From Amycolatopsis albispora (GTDB lineage: Bacteria > Actinomycetota > Actinomycetes > Mycobacteriales > Pseudonocardiaceae): DNA of 64,000 nucleotides. The translations under genes were made by a program, and so were the position numbers. The stretch lies in contig NZ_CP015163.1 in assembly GCF_003312875.1 (NCBI RefSeq), positions 8,928,001-8,992,000 of the forward strand. Reading direction: 5' to 3'. Shown here in pieces: positions 23,409 to 32,348 of this stretch; positions within the stretch are counted from its first letter, which is position 1, and every line of letters begins with the position of its first letter. The notes under the pieces are model-generated. The model had not been told where the DNA came from and did no database searches. It worked only from the letters and a program-made list of their open reading frames with translations.

Positions 23409-24499
23409 ACGTCGACATCGCGGCGCTGCGTGCGATCGAGCGGGACAAGGACATCCCCTTCGAAACGGTGCTGGAAGCCATCGAGACCGCGCTGCTGACC
23501 GCCTACAAGCACACCGAGGGGCACCAGCCGCACGCCAGGATCGACATCGACCGCAAGACCGGCTACGTGCGCGTGCTCGCGCACACGCTCGACGACAGCG
23601 GCCAGGTCGACGAGGAGTGGGACGACACCCCCGAGGGCTTCGGCCGGATCGCGGCGACCACCGCCCGCCAGGTCATCCTGCAGCGGCTGCGCGACGCCGA
23701 GCACGAGAAGACCTTCGGCGAGTTCGCCACCAAGGAGGGCGAGATCGTCGCCGGGGTGATCCAGCGCGACGCGCGGGCCAACGCCCGCGGCATGGTGGTG
23801 GTGCAGATCGGCGGCACCGAGGGCGTGCTGCCGCAGGCCGAGCAGGTGGCAGGCGAGTCGTACCAGCACGGCATGCGGATCAAGGCCTACGTCTACGCGG
23901 TCTCCCGCAGCGCGCGCGGCCCGCAGATCATGCTCTCGCGCAGCCACCCGAACCTGGTGCGCAAGCTGTTCGCGCTGGAGGTGCCGGAGATCGCCGACGG
24001 CACGGTCGAGATCGCCGCGGTGGCACGTGAGGCAGGTCACCGTTCCAAGATCGCGGTCCGCTCCACGGTGCCCGGGGTGAACGCCAAGGGCGCCTGCATC
24101 GGCCCGGTCGGCGCCCGGGTGCGCAACGTGATGAGCGAGCTGGCCGGCGAGAAGATCGACATCATCGACTACTCGGAGGACCCGGCGCGCTTCGTCGGGA
24201 ATGCCCTGTCGCCGGCGAAGGTTGTGTCGGTACGGGTGGTGGACGAACGGGCCAAGACCGCGCGCGTGGTGGTCCCGGACTTCCAGTTGTCGCTGGCCAT
24301 CGGCAAGGAGGGGCAGAACGCCCGCCTCGCCGCGCGGCTGACCGGGTGGCGGATCGACATCCGCAGCGACGCCGCCGGGGACAACGCGGACGCCGCCGAA
24401 GCGGTGTCGGCGGAGCCCGAGGACGGTCCGGATCCGGGTCCCGCAGGACTCGATCAGGACTCAACTCCGCGTCCAGCCACAACCGGTTCCGCCGACTGA
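23405..24499 (+). CDS. nusA: Transcription termination/antitermination factor NusA
   Basis: A 364-aa NusA that binds RNA polymerase and nascent RNA. Visible modules are the N-terminal RNAP-binding domain ([35 protein letters not shown]), an S1 domain (about 130-200), then KH1 and KH2 ([29 protein letters not shown] and [32 protein letters not shown]). It ends soon after KH2 with an acidic tail, as in other actinobacteria that lack the E. coli C-terminal acidic repeats. Translationally coupled to rimP. Confidence 0.96.
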   Translation: MNVDIAALRAIERDKDIPFETVLEAIETALLTAYKHTEGHQPHARIDIDRKTGYVRVLAHTLDDSGQVDEEWDDTPEGFGRIAATTARQVILQRLRDAEHEKTFGEFATKEGEIVAGVIQRDARANARGMVVVQIGGTEGVLPQAEQVAGESYQHGMRIKAYVYAVSRSARGPQIMLSRSHPNLVRKLFALEVPEIADGTVEIAAVAREAGHRSKIAVRSTVPGVNAKGACIGPVGARVRNVMSELAGEKIDIIDYSEDPARFVGNALSPAKVVSVRVVDERAKTARVVVPDFQLSLAIGKEGQNARLAARLTGWRIDIRSDAAGDNADAAEAVSAEPEDGPDPGPAGLDQDSTPRPATTGSAD

Positions 24500-24522
24500 A
24501 GGGTCAGGGGCTAGACTTGGGA

Positions 24523-24807
24523 GTGGTTCGAAGCTCGGAACCGGAAACCGCACGCGAGCACCGGGGTGACCCGGTGCGAACCTGTGTCGGCTGCCGGGGT
24601 CGGGCTTCGCGCGGTGAGTTGCTGCGAGTGGTCGCGGTCGAGGGCAGGCTGGTCGCCGACGAACGTCGGCGGTTGCCGGGGCGGGGTGCCTGGGTGCACC
24701 CGGTCGCGGACTGCCTGGCCAAGGCCGAGCGGCGGCGGGCGTTCCCCAGGGCGTTGCGGGTGCCCGGGCCGCTCGACGCGGCGCCGCTCCGGCGGTTCAC
24801 CACCTGA
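24523..24807 (+). CDS. ylxR: YlxR (DUF448) RNA-binding protein
   Basis: A 94-aa YlxR-family protein: VRTCVGCRGRASRGELLRVVAVEG ... LVADERRRLPGRGAWVHPVADCLAKAERRRAFPRALR, with the conserved CVGCR motif and GRGAWVHP. YlxR is nearly always found between nusA and infB and is thought to bind RNA, with reported roles as a nucleoid-associated regulator. GTG 24523 is chosen because it follows nusA by 23 bp; GTG 24574 (directly before RTCVGCR) would also give a complete domain. Confidence 0.88.
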   Translation: MVRSSEPETAREHRGDPVRTCVGCRGRASRGELLRVVAVEGRLVADERRRLPGRGAWVHPVADCLAKAERRRAFPRALRVPGPLDAAPLRRFTT

Positions 24808-24992
24808 AGTGTCACCGGGTGACGGGCTCTCGAGCCCGCCGCCCGGCAGCGGCGCGGGACGTACCCGTGCCGAGAGGAATCAAGGAAGCAGGTCGACCCG
24901 TCATGAGTCAGCCGTGAAGCTGAAGCCATGAACGCGCGACAATAGGACGAGGTCTGCGGTCTTGCCGCCGGCCTCCCCAGAACAGGAGTGCT

Positions 24993-27974
24993 GTGCCAGG
25001 CAAGGCCCGTGTACACGAGCTCGCGAAGGAGCTCGGGGTTACCAGCAAGGAAGTACTCGCCAAGCTCAAGGAGCAGGGCGAATTCGTGAAGTCGGCGTCG
25101 TCGACGGTGGAGGCCCCGGTGGCCCGCCGCGTCCGTGACGCCTACGCCAAGAAGGACGGCGCCAAGGGCGGCAAGAAGCCGGTCCCCGGCCCCGCCAACG
25201 GCGCCAAGCCGGGCCCGAGCCCGGCCAAGATGGCTCCCAAGCCCGCCGCTCCGGCGCCGCAGCAGCCCGCCCAGGAGCGGCCTGCCGCGCAGCAGCAGCG
25301 CCCGGCCGCCCCCGGCGCCCGTCCCGGACCGCGTCCGGGCCCGCGCCCGGCGGCTCCCGCGCCGCAGCAGCCCGCGGCGAAGCCGGAGCAGGAGGCCCCG
25401 GCGGCCAAGGCCGCCCCGGCCGAGCAGGCGCCCGCCGCGCCGTCGGCTCCGGCGCAGCCGAAGCCGGACACCTCCGGGCAGAAGCCGGAGACGCCCGCCG
25501 CGGGTTCCCCCGGTGTGGTGCCGCCCAAGCCGCAGGGCCCCAAGCCCGGTGGCCCGAAGCCCGGTCCGCGCCCGCCGCGGGTCGGCAACAACCCGTTCGG
25601 TGTCGGCTCGGGTGCGCCCGCGCCGCGTCCGTCCGGCCCGCGTCCCGGTGGCGGCCAGTCCGGCGGCGACCGGCCCCCGCGTCCCGGCGGCGACCGCGCC
25701 CCGCGTCCCGGTGGGGACCGTCCGGCCGGTGACCGTCCCGCGGGCAACCGCCCGAACCCGGGCAACATGCCCCCGCGCCCGAACCCCGGCATGATGCCGG
25801 GCCGGACCCAGCGCCCCGCCCCCGGTGGCGGCCGCGGTGGTCCCGGTGGTGGCCGTGGTGGTCCCGGTGGCGGCGCTCGTGGCGGCCCCGGTGGTCCCCG
25901 TGGCGGTGGCGGTGGCGGCGGCTTCCGCCCCGGTGGCGGCGGTCCCGGTGGCGGTGGCGGTGGCTTCCGTCCCGGTGGCGGCGCGCCCGCCGGTGGTGGC
26001 GGTTTCCGCGGTGGCGGCGGTGGCCGTGGCGGCCCCGGTGGCCGCGGCGGCACGGCTGGTGCCTTCGGCCGTCCCGGTGGTCCCTCGCGCAAGGGCCGCA
26101 AGTCGAAGCGGCAGAAGCGCCAGGAGTACATGGACAACATGCAGGCGCCCAGCGTCGGTGGTGTCCGTCTGCCCAAGGGCTCCGGTGAGACGATCCGGCT
26201 GCCCCGCGGTGCCTCGCTGACCGACTTCGCGGACAAGATCGACGCGAACCCGGCTTCGCTGGTGCAGGTGCTGTTCCACCTCGGTGAGATGGTCACCGCC
26301 ACGCAGTCGGTGTCGGAGGACGTGCTCGAGCTGCTCGGCTCCGAGATGAACTACGTCGTCCAGGTGGTCAGCCCCGAGGAGGAGGACCGCGAGCTGCTGG
26401 AGACCTTCGACATCACCTACGGCGACGACGCCGGTGACGAGGAGGACCTGCAGGTCAGGCCGCCGGTGGTGACCATCATGGGTCACGTCGACCACGGTAA
26501 GACCCGCCTGCTGGACACGATCCGGAAGACGAAGGTGCGCGAGAGTGAAGCCGGTGGCATCACCCAGCACATCGGCGCCTACCAGATCGAGACCGAGCTC
26601 GAGGGCGAGCCGCGGCTGATCACCTTCATCGACACCCCCGGTCACGAGGCGTTCACCGCCATGCGTGCCCGTGGTGCGAACTCCACCGACATCGCGGTGA
26701 TCGTGGTCGCCGCCGACGACGGTGTGATGCCGCAGACGGTCGAGGCGATCAACCACGCGCAGGCCGCCAAGGCGCCGATCGTGGTCGCGATCAACAAGAT
26801 CGACAAGGAGGGCGCGAACCCGGACAAGATCCGGCAGCAGCTCACCGAGTACAACCTGGTGGCCGAGGAGTACGGCGGCGACACCATGTTCGTCGAGATC
26901 TCCGCGCGGCAGAACATCAACATCGACGGTCTGCTCGAGGCGATCCTGCTCACCGCCGACGCCGCACTGGACCTCCGCGCCAACCCGGACATGGAGGCGC
27001 AGGGCGTCGCGATCGAGGCGCACCTGGACCGCGGTCGCGGCCCGGTGGCCACGGTGCTGGTGCAGCGCGGCACGCTGCGGGTCGGCGACTCGGTGGTGGC
27101 GGGCGACGCCTACGGCCGCGTCCGCCGCATGGTCGACGAGCACAACGAGGACGTCACCGAGGCGCTGCCCTCGCGTCCGGTGCAGGTCATCGGGTTCACC
27201 TCGGTGCCGGGTGCCGGCGACACCTTCCTGGTGGTGGACGAGGACCGGGTCGCGCGGCAGATCGCCGAGCGGCGCCAGGCCCGCATCCGCAACGCCCAGA
27301 ACGCGGCGAAGCGGAAGCGCGTCAGCCTGGAGGACCTGGACTCCGCGCTGAAGGAGACCAACACCCTCAACCTGATCATCAAGGGTGACAACTCGGGTAC
27401 CGTCGAGGCGCTCGAAGCATCCTTGCTGCAGCTGGACGTGGGTGAGGACGTCGACCTGACCGTGGTGCACCGCGGTGTCGGTGGCGTCACCGAGAGTGAC
27501 ATCGACCTGGCGACCGCTTCGGACGCCATCGTGCTGGGCTTCAACGTCCGTGCGCAGGGCAAGGCCACCGAGCGGGCCACGCGTGAAGGCGTGGACGTCC
27601 GCTACTACACGGTGATCTACCAGGCGATCGACGAGATCGAGCAGGCGCTCAAGGGCATGCTCAAGCCCGAGTACGAAGAGGTCGAGCTGGGCAAGGCGGA
27701 GGTCCGCGAGGTCTTCAAGTCCTCGAAGATCGGCACCATCGCCGGTTGCCTGGTCACCTCGGGCGAGATCCGCCGCAACGCCAGGGCCCGGCTCATCCGG
27801 GACGGTGTGGTGGTCGCCGAGAACCTGCCGGTCAGCTCGCTGCGGCGGTTCAAGGACGACGTGGTCGAGGTCAGGGACGGCTACGAATGTGGTCTGACCC
27901 TGGGCTCGTACAGCGACATCAAGGTCGAGGACATCATCGAGACCTACGAGCAGCGCGAGAAACCGCGCGCCTGA
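24993..27974 (+). CDS. infB: Translation initiation factor IF-2
   Basis: A 993-aa IF-2. An IF2_N domain ([21 protein letters not shown]) is followed by a very long low-complexity linker, about 60-385: first Pro/Ala/Gln-rich, then RGGPGGG-type Gly/Arg repeats (nt 25820-26060). The GTPase core follows: G1 GHVDHGKT near residue 497, G3 DTPGHEAF, G4 NKID. Then come the domain II beta-barrel ([21 protein letters not shown]) and domain IV with fMet-tRNA binding ([23 protein letters not shown]). GTG 24993 has CAGGAG upstream. The long disordered linker is usual in actinobacterial IF-2; the RGG density is notable. Confidence 0.96.
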   Translation: MPGKARVHELAKELGVTSKEVLAKLKEQGEFVKSASSTVEAPVARRVRDAYAKKDGAKGGKKPVPGPANGAKPGPSPAKMAPKPAAPAPQQPAQERPAAQQQRPAAPGARPGPRPGPRPAAPAPQQPAAKPEQEAPAAKAAPAEQAPAAPSAPAQPKPDTSGQKPETPAAGSPGVVPPKPQGPKPGGPKPGPRPPRVGNNPFGVGSGAPAPRPSGPRPGGGQSGGDRPPRPGGDRAPRPGGDRPAGDRPAGNRPNPGNMPPRPNPGMMPGRTQRPAPGGGRGGPGGGRGGPGGGARGGPGGPRGGGGGGGFRPGGGGPGGGGGGFRPGGGAPAGGGGFRGGGGGRGGPGGRGGTAGAFGRPGGPSRKGRKSKRQKRQEYMDNMQAPSVGGVRLPKGSGETIRLPRGASLTDFADKIDANPASLVQVLFHLGEMVTATQSVSEDVLELLGSEMNYVVQVVSPEEEDRELLETFDITYGDDAGDEEDLQVRPPVVTIMGHVDHGKTRLLDTIRKTKVRESEAGGITQHIGAYQIETELEGEPRLITFIDTPGHEAFTAMRARGANSTDIAVIVVAADDGVMPQTVEAINHAQAAKAPIVVAINKIDKEGANPDKIRQQLTEYNLVAEEYGGDTMFVEISARQNINIDGLLEAILLTADAALDLRANPDMEAQGVAIEAHLDRGRGPVATVLVQRGTLRVGDSVVAGDAYGRVRRMVDEHNEDVTEALPSRPVQVIGFTSVPGAGDTFLVVDEDRVARQIAERRQARIRNAQNAAKRKRVSLEDLDSALKETNTLNLIIKGDNSGTVEALEASLLQLDVGEDVDLTVVHRGVGGVTESDIDLATASDAIVLGFNVRAQGKATERATREGVDVRYYTVIYQAIDEIEQALKGMLKPEYEEVELGKAEVREVFKSSKIGTIAGCLVTSGEIRRNARARLIRDGVVVAENLPVSSLRRFKDDVVEVRDGYECGLTLGSYSDIKVEDIIETYEQREKPRA

Positions 27975-28048
27975 CGTGCGGTACCGGCCGGGGACGGGCT
28001 AGTGGTCCCCGGCCGGTTCACGCACCGACCCACTACCGGTAGGGGCAG

Positions 28049-28342
28049 ATGTACGTAGGTGCGCTCGAGTTCGACGTGCTGCTCGGGGACGTGCACTCGC
28101 TCAAGCAGAAGCGCTCGGTGGTGCGTCCGCTGATCGCGGACGTGCGCAAGCGGTTCGAGGTGTCGGTCGCCGAGGCCGGTCACCTCGACCTGCACCGCCG
28201 CGCGCTGGTCGGAGTGGCGATCGTGGCCGCCGACAGCGAGCATGTGCGGGACGTTCTCGATGCCTGTGAACGCCTGATCGCCGGTCGCCCGGAGCTGGAA
28301 CTGCTCTCGGTGCGGCGCCGGTTGATCGGACCAGAAGACTAG
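28049..28342 (+). CDS. ylxP: YlxP-like DUF503 protein
   Basis: A 97-aa DUF503 protein: MYVGALEFDVLLGDVHSLKQKRSVVRPLIADVRKRFEVSVAEAGHLDLHRRALVGVAIVAADSEHVRDVLDACERLI. This ferredoxin-like-fold family sits between infB and rbfA in Gram-positives and is inferred to help translation or ribosome assembly; its biochemical role is not established. ATG 28049, 74 bp after infB. Confidence 0.88.
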   Translation: MYVGALEFDVLLGDVHSLKQKRSVVRPLIADVRKRFEVSVAEAGHLDLHRRALVGVAIVAADSEHVRDVLDACERLIAGRPELELLSVRRRLIGPED

Positions 28343-28357
28343 AAAGGGGTGTGCGTC

Positions 28358-28813
28358 GTGGCCGATCCGGCACGCGCGCGCAAGCTCGCCAAGCGGATTT
28401 CCCAGATCGTGGCGTCCGCCATCGAGCACGACATCAAGGACCCGCGGCTGGCGAACGTGACGATCACGGACACCAAGATCACCGCGGACCTGCACGATGC
28501 GACGGTGTACTACACGGTGCTCGGCGAAACGCTGGACTCCGCGCCTGACATGGCGGGTGCGGCGGCGGCGCTGGAGTCGGCCCGCGGGGCGCTGCGGTCG
28601 AAGGTGGGGCAGGGGACCGGCGTCCGGTACACCCCGACGCTGACCTTCGTCACCGACAACATTCCCGAGGAGGCGCAGCGGATCGAGGATCTGCTCGCCA
28701 AGGCCAGGGAGGCCGACGCTGAGGTGGCCCGCCGGGCGACCGGGGCGCAGCCGGCCGGGGAAGCCGACCCGTACCGCCCGCCGCGGGCGGACGACGACGA
28801 GCTGTCCCACTGA
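28358..28813 (+). CDS. rbfA: 30S ribosome-binding factor RbfA
   Basis: A 151-aa KH-type protein that binds the 16S rRNA 5' region during cold-sensitive 30S maturation. Signature: [50 protein letters not shown], then the helix [50 protein letters not shown]. The tail after residue 125 is charged and Pro/Ala-rich. GTG 28358 is selected because AAAGGGG is 8 nt upstream; the GTG at 28349 overlaps that site. Confidence 0.94.
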   Translation: MADPARARKLAKRISQIVASAIEHDIKDPRLANVTITDTKITADLHDATVYYTVLGETLDSAPDMAGAAAALESARGALRSKVGQGTGVRYTPTLTFVTDNIPEEAQRIEDLLAKAREADAEVARRATGAQPAGEADPYRPPRADDDELSH

Positions 28814-28819
28814 TTTTCC

Positions 28820-29671
28820 TTGTCCGGCAAGGGCTTTTCGCGACGGGCGCTGCTGCTGGGCGGCGGCGCCCTCGCGGTTGCGGCCTGTGACCCGGCGGAG
28901 CCCGCCGCGCCCTCGGCCAGTCCGGCCCCGCCGGTGGTGCCCGCGCCCCCGACGCCGGCCGGTCCGGTGACCGTGGACCGGGTGTGGTCGGCGGCGCGGG
29001 GCGCCGAGCTGGACCTCGTGCTGATCACGCCGGAGGGCGTACCGGCGGCGGACCTGCCGGTCTGCCTGGCGTTGCACGGGCGCGGGTCGAGCGCGAAGAC
29101 CTTTGTGGACCTCGGGCTGCCGTCGATGCTGACCGAGGCGGTGCGGGCGGGGGTGCCGCCGTTCACCGTGGCCGCCGTCGACGGGGACCACTACTGGGTG
29201 GCGGTGGACGAGGCAGATGACCCGCAGCGCATGCTCAGCGGTGAGGTGCCGGAGTGGCTGACCCGCCGCGGTCTCGGCCTGCGCACCGGCGGGGTGCCGT
29301 CGGCGATCATGGGCATTTCGATGGGCGCGTTCGGCGCGCTGCGGTACGCGCGCGACCATCGGGACCTGCGGGCAGCGGCGGCGATCAGCCCGGCTCTCTT
29401 TGTCGGCTGGGGTGACGCGCGCTCGCGCAAGGTGTTCCGGGACCGCGCGCAGTGGGAAGCACACGAGCCGCTGCTGCACGCCGACGACACCGCGCCGGTG
29501 CCGGTGGGCGTCTGGTGCGGCACGCAGGACCCGTTCGCCGGTGCCGCCCGCCGCTACATCCAGGCGGCGCGGCCGGTGGTCTCGCGGCTGTCGCCGGGCG
29601 GGCACACCGACAAGTACTGGAAGAAGGTCCTGCCCGACGTGCTGCGGTTCGTCGGCGAACGGGTCGGCTGA
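28820..29671 (+). CDS. Tat-exported lipoprotein alpha/beta-hydrolase (esterase-like)
   Basis: A 283-aa exported hydrolase. TTG 28820 starts MSGKGFSRRALLLGGGALAVAAC, a twin-arginine lipoprotein signal with acylated Cys23, followed by a Pro/Ala linker. The fold resembles the esterase D/antigen 85-like group: CLALHGRGSSAKTFVDLGLP (oxyanion strand), the nucleophile elbow MGISMGAFGALRYA with Ser167, acid candidate in WCGTQDPFAG, and His in LSPGGHTDKYWKK. The substrate is unknown; cell-envelope mycolate or lipid esters are a possibility given the antigen 85-like motifs. It is 6 bp after rbfA, inside the otherwise conserved translation cluster. Confidence 0.8.
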   Translation: MSGKGFSRRALLLGGGALAVAACDPAEPAAPSASPAPPVVPAPPTPAGPVTVDRVWSAARGAELDLVLITPEGVPAADLPVCLALHGRGSSAKTFVDLGLPSMLTEAVRAGVPPFTVAAVDGDHYWVAVDEADDPQRMLSGEVPEWLTRRGLGLRTGGVPSAIMGISMGAFGALRYARDHRDLRAAAAISPALFVGWGDARSRKVFRDRAQWEAHEPLLHADDTAPVPVGVWCGTQDPFAGAARRYIQAARPVVSRLSPGGHTDKYWKKVLPDVLRFVGERVG

Positions 29672-29739
29672 GCGGCCGTTCAGGTGATCTCGGCCGGACG
29701 GCCATCGCCCGGCGCCGCGCGCGCTGCCAAGCTCAGCCC

Positions 29740-30204
29740 ATGCGAAGACGATTTTTCGGCCGGATGGCCATCGGTCTTGTCACGTTCGCTTCGGTCATCG
29801 CGGCGGTGCCGGCGCAGGCTGCCGCGACGGCGACCATCACCCGGGTGATCATTCTCGACGACGAGCCGTCGTCGACCGATTGGGCGGAGTTGCCCTACGG
29901 CGACGGCCGCCGGATCTGGCTGGACAGCGGCAGCTACGAATGGCGGCACACCATTCGCAGCGTCGGCGACCACCACTCCGTCAACCGGCCGATCGACCTG
30001 GCCGCGGGCTGGTACTGGTGGCAGTGCCACCTGTGGGGCCAGGTTGGCGACCCCTGGGACCCGAACTACACCGCGCTGTGCCTCCTGGAACCCGAGTCGG
30101 GTTCGGGCACCGCGTTTCTCCCTGCCGGTGGTTACGGGGCACCGGCCGCATGGCTGGTCTACGGCGGAGAATTCACCTGGACCAGCGACCTGACCCCGGT
30201 ATAG
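29740..30204 (+). CDS. Small secreted protein of unknown function
   Basis: A 154-aa protein with a clear Sec signal peptide (MRRRFFGRMAIGLVTFASVI then PAQAAA, cleavage near residue 28). The mature part is rich in Trp, Tyr and Asp (for example WYWWQCHLWGQVGDPWDPNY) and holds two cysteines (WWQCHL and TALCLLE) that could form a disulfide. I recognise no family. ATG 29740 follows the esterase by 68 bp. Confidence 0.62.
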   Translation: MRRRFFGRMAIGLVTFASVIAAVPAQAAATATITRVIILDDEPSSTDWAELPYGDGRRIWLDSGSYEWRHTIRSVGDHHSVNRPIDLAAGWYWWQCHLWGQVGDPWDPNYTALCLLEPESGSGTAFLPAGGYGAPAAWLVYGGEFTWTSDLTPV

Positions 30205-30214
30205 GCACGGTCGG

Positions 30215-31243
30215 TTAGCCCGGTTTGCGGGCCACGATCAGGTCTCGCACGATCGACTGGTCCACCCGGTGCTCGAACTCCTCGAACGGCCCGCCTTCGC
30301 GGACCTCCAGGCCCGCTCGCGTCAGGATGGCCGCCAGTTCCTCGCGCTTGGTCACGTAGATGTTCCACGAGATGCCGAGCGCGCCACCGGGGCGCAGCAC
30401 CCTGGTCCACACCGGAACCGCGGCCGCGAGCAGATCGCTGGGGCTGCGCGAAAGCGCGGCTTCCCGGTGGCTGCCGTGCTGCACGCCGTAGGGCGCGTCG
30501 GTGACGATCAGGTCGATCGAGTTCGCGCGCAGCAGCTCGTCGGTGGTCAGCGTGTCGCAGTTGTACACCGCCAGCCGCCGGGTGTCGCCGGCCTTGTACT
30601 GCTCCTTGGTCAGCCCGTACTCGATCTCCAGCCGCCGACCGAGGCGGACCTTGTTGCGCCGCAAGGCACCCGCGTCGGCGGTGTGCTTGATCCGCTTGTT
30701 CCGCAGCCAGGTCTTGATGAACAGCTCGTAGGCGTCGAAGTCCTTGGCGTCCACGTCGAACCCGGTGCCGTGGAAGCCGTACATCATCGCCTGGTTGAGC
30801 GTGGTTCCCCGGCCGCACAAGGGATCCAGCAGCTCCAGCTGCTCGCCGAAGCCGCGCCCGGCGGTGAGCAGGGTGACGTTGAGCAGGAGCTTGGTGAACA
30901 GCTCGTTCGTCTTGCCGGGGTACTTCTGGATGGTCAGCAGGTCCGAGTCGAGCCGGTCGGCGCGGCGCACCGCCAGCGGCCGCAGCAGCTCGCCGCGCAC
31001 CTCGAACAACGCGTACAGCGCCGAAAGGTTCGACAGCGCCGCCAGGTCCGCGTCGCTCAGCGGGCCGGTGGTGGTGAAAGTGACGTAACCGACCCCGCCG
31101 ATCTCGGTTTCGGCGCTTTCGGTGATCTCGGCCGACAACGCGGCCGCGCCGAACACGGCCAGCTCGGCGCGGAGCAGCTTCGGGGCGGAATCGGTGTACA
31201 CCCGGTTGGCCGACGGATACACCAGGATCGCGTACTGGAACAT
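30215..31243 (-). CDS. Trm11/RlmKL-like SAM-dependent nucleic acid methyltransferase
   Basis: A 342-aa Rossmann-fold methylase of the UPF0020 group. The SAM-binding motif LDPLCGRGTTLNQA is at residues 139-152 and the target-amine motif VTDAPYG at 247-253, the D/N-PPY variant seen in guanosine-N2 tRNA methylases (Trm11). The N-terminal 120 residues probably bind substrate in place of a THUMP domain. tRNA or rRNA m2G formation is likely by family, but DNA cannot be excluded. Divergent from nrnA with only 23 bp between start codons, so the two share a promoter region. Confidence 0.8.
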   Translation of the reverse strand: MFQYAILVYPSANRVYTDSAPKLLRAELAVFGAAALSAEITESAETEIGGVGYVTFTTTGPLSDADLAALSNLSALYALFEVRGELLRPLAVRRADRLDSDLLTIQKYPGKTNELFTKLLLNVTLLTAGRGFGEQLELLDPLCGRGTTLNQAMMYGFHGTGFDVDAKDFDAYELFIKTWLRNKRIKHTADAGALRRNKVRLGRRLEIEYGLTKEQYKAGDTRRLAVYNCDTLTTDELLRANSIDLIVTDAPYGVQHGSHREAALSRSPSDLLAAAVPVWTRVLRPGGALGISWNIYVTKREELAAILTRAGLEVREGGPFEEFEHRVDQSIVRDLIVARKPG

Positions 31244-31266
31244 CCGCGACAGCGTAGCTTGCGGGG

Positions 31267-32268
31267 GTGACCACCTCGCAGCTCGACGTCGATCGTGCCG
31301 CGGCCCTGCTCCGGGGCTCCGGTGACGTGCTCATCCTGTCCCATGTCCGTCCCGACGCCGACACGCTCGGCAGCGCGCTGGCCCTCGGCCGGGTGCTGCG
31401 CCGCCGCGGTGCGACCGTGCGCGTGTCCTACTCCGGCGGTTCCGCGCTGCCGGACAGCCTGCGCTCGCTGGACCCCGACGGCCTCTTTGTGCCCGAGGAC
31501 CAGCTGCCCGCGTCGGTGCCCCAGCTGATCACCGTGGACGTGGCCAGCGTGGCCAGGCTCGGCGCGCTCGCCGATCGTGTCGAGGCCACCCGCGCCGCCG
31601 GTGGGGACGTGCTGGTGATCGACCACCACGCCTCCAACCCCGGCTTCGGCACGCTGAACCTGATCGACGCGCACGCCGAGGCCACCGTGGTGCTGGTGCT
31701 CCGCGTGCTCGACGCGCTGGAGGAGAAGCTCGACGCGGTGACCGCGAGCTGCCTGTACGCCGGGCTGGTCACCGACACCGCGATGTTCCGCCTCGCCAGG
31801 CCGGACACCCACCGGATGGCGGTCCGGCTGCTCGAAGCCGGGGTGGACCCGGCCGCGCTGACCAGGGAGGTGGTCGACGAGCGGCCGTTCGCGGCGCTGG
31901 CCATGCTCGGCTCGGTGCTCTCGGCCGCCCGGTTCGAACCGGACGCCGCGCAGGGCTTCGGCCTGGTGCACACCACGGTGCCAGCCGACCTCGCCGCCAC
32001 CGTGCGGTACGAGGAGGTCGAAGGCGTGATCGACGTGGTGCGCACGGTCGGTGAGGCGGGCGTGGCGGTCGTGCTGAAGGAGGTGGCCGGGCCGAGTCCG
32101 GAGTGGACGGTCTCGCTGCGCTCGGCCGGGCGGCTGGACGTGTCCGCGGTGGCGGTGTCGCTCGGCGGCGGCGGGCACAAGCTGGCCGCGGGCTGCACCC
32201 TGACCGGCACCGCGGACCAGGCGCTGGAACAGTTGCGCGCTGCCCTCGAAACGGCTCCGCTGCTTTAG
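31267..32268 (+). CDS. nrnA: DHH/DHHA1 nanoRNase / pAp phosphatase (NrnA-like)
   Basis: A 333-aa DHH-family phosphoesterase that degrades 2-5 nt RNAs and/or pAp. Motifs: SHVRPDADTLGSALALG (25-41), IDHHASNPGFG with the DHH at 119-121, SCLYAGLVTDTAMF, and the DHHA1 substrate loop SLGGGGHKLAAGCTL near the C-terminus. It is the actinobacterial NrnA/Rv2837c type, which also hydrolyses cyclic dinucleotide products. It sits in its usual place between rbfA and truB. GTG 31267. Confidence 0.92.
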   Translation: MTTSQLDVDRAAALLRGSGDVLILSHVRPDADTLGSALALGRVLRRRGATVRVSYSGGSALPDSLRSLDPDGLFVPEDQLPASVPQLITVDVASVARLGALADRVEATRAAGGDVLVIDHHASNPGFGTLNLIDAHAEATVVLVLRVLDALEEKLDAVTASCLYAGLVTDTAMFRLARPDTHRMAVRLLEAGVDPAALTREVVDERPFAALAMLGSVLSAARFEPDAAQGFGLVHTTVPADLAATVRYEEVEGVIDVVRTVGEAGVAVVLKEVAGPSPEWTVSLRSAGRLDVSAVAVSLGGGGHKLAAGCTLTGTADQALEQLRAALETAPLL

Positions 32269-32279
32269 ACTGCCAACCG

Positions 32280-32300
32280 GAGGTTCGTGCACATCGAATG
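32280..32300. repeat. 21-bp direct repeat, copy A
   Basis: A 21-bp sequence starting GAGGTTCGTGCACATCGAAT is identical at 32280-32300 and 33715-33735. This copy lies 11 bp after the nrnA stop, next to a GC-rich terminator hairpin. The two copies bracket the hydrolase gene. Confidence 0.75.
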
Positions 32301-32309
32301 CTCCGTTTT

Positions 32310-32343
32310 CCTGGGCCGCCGAGTGGCCGCTCGGCGGCCCAGG
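32310..32343. terminator. GC-rich hairpin between nrnA and the hydrolase gene
   Basis: CCTGGGCCGCCGAG (32310-32323) and CTCGGCGGCCCAGG (32330-32343) are perfect 14-bp arms with a 6-nt loop. It lies between two convergent genes and is probably a bidirectional terminator; there is no U-tract, which is common in high-GC actinomycetes. Confidence 0.7.
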
Positions 32344-32348
32344 CCTGG

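Noticed and set aside
24504-27470. 988-aa minus-strand frame opposite infB and ylxR
   Set aside because: Shadow of infB with Thr/Ala/Gly low complexity and no motifs.
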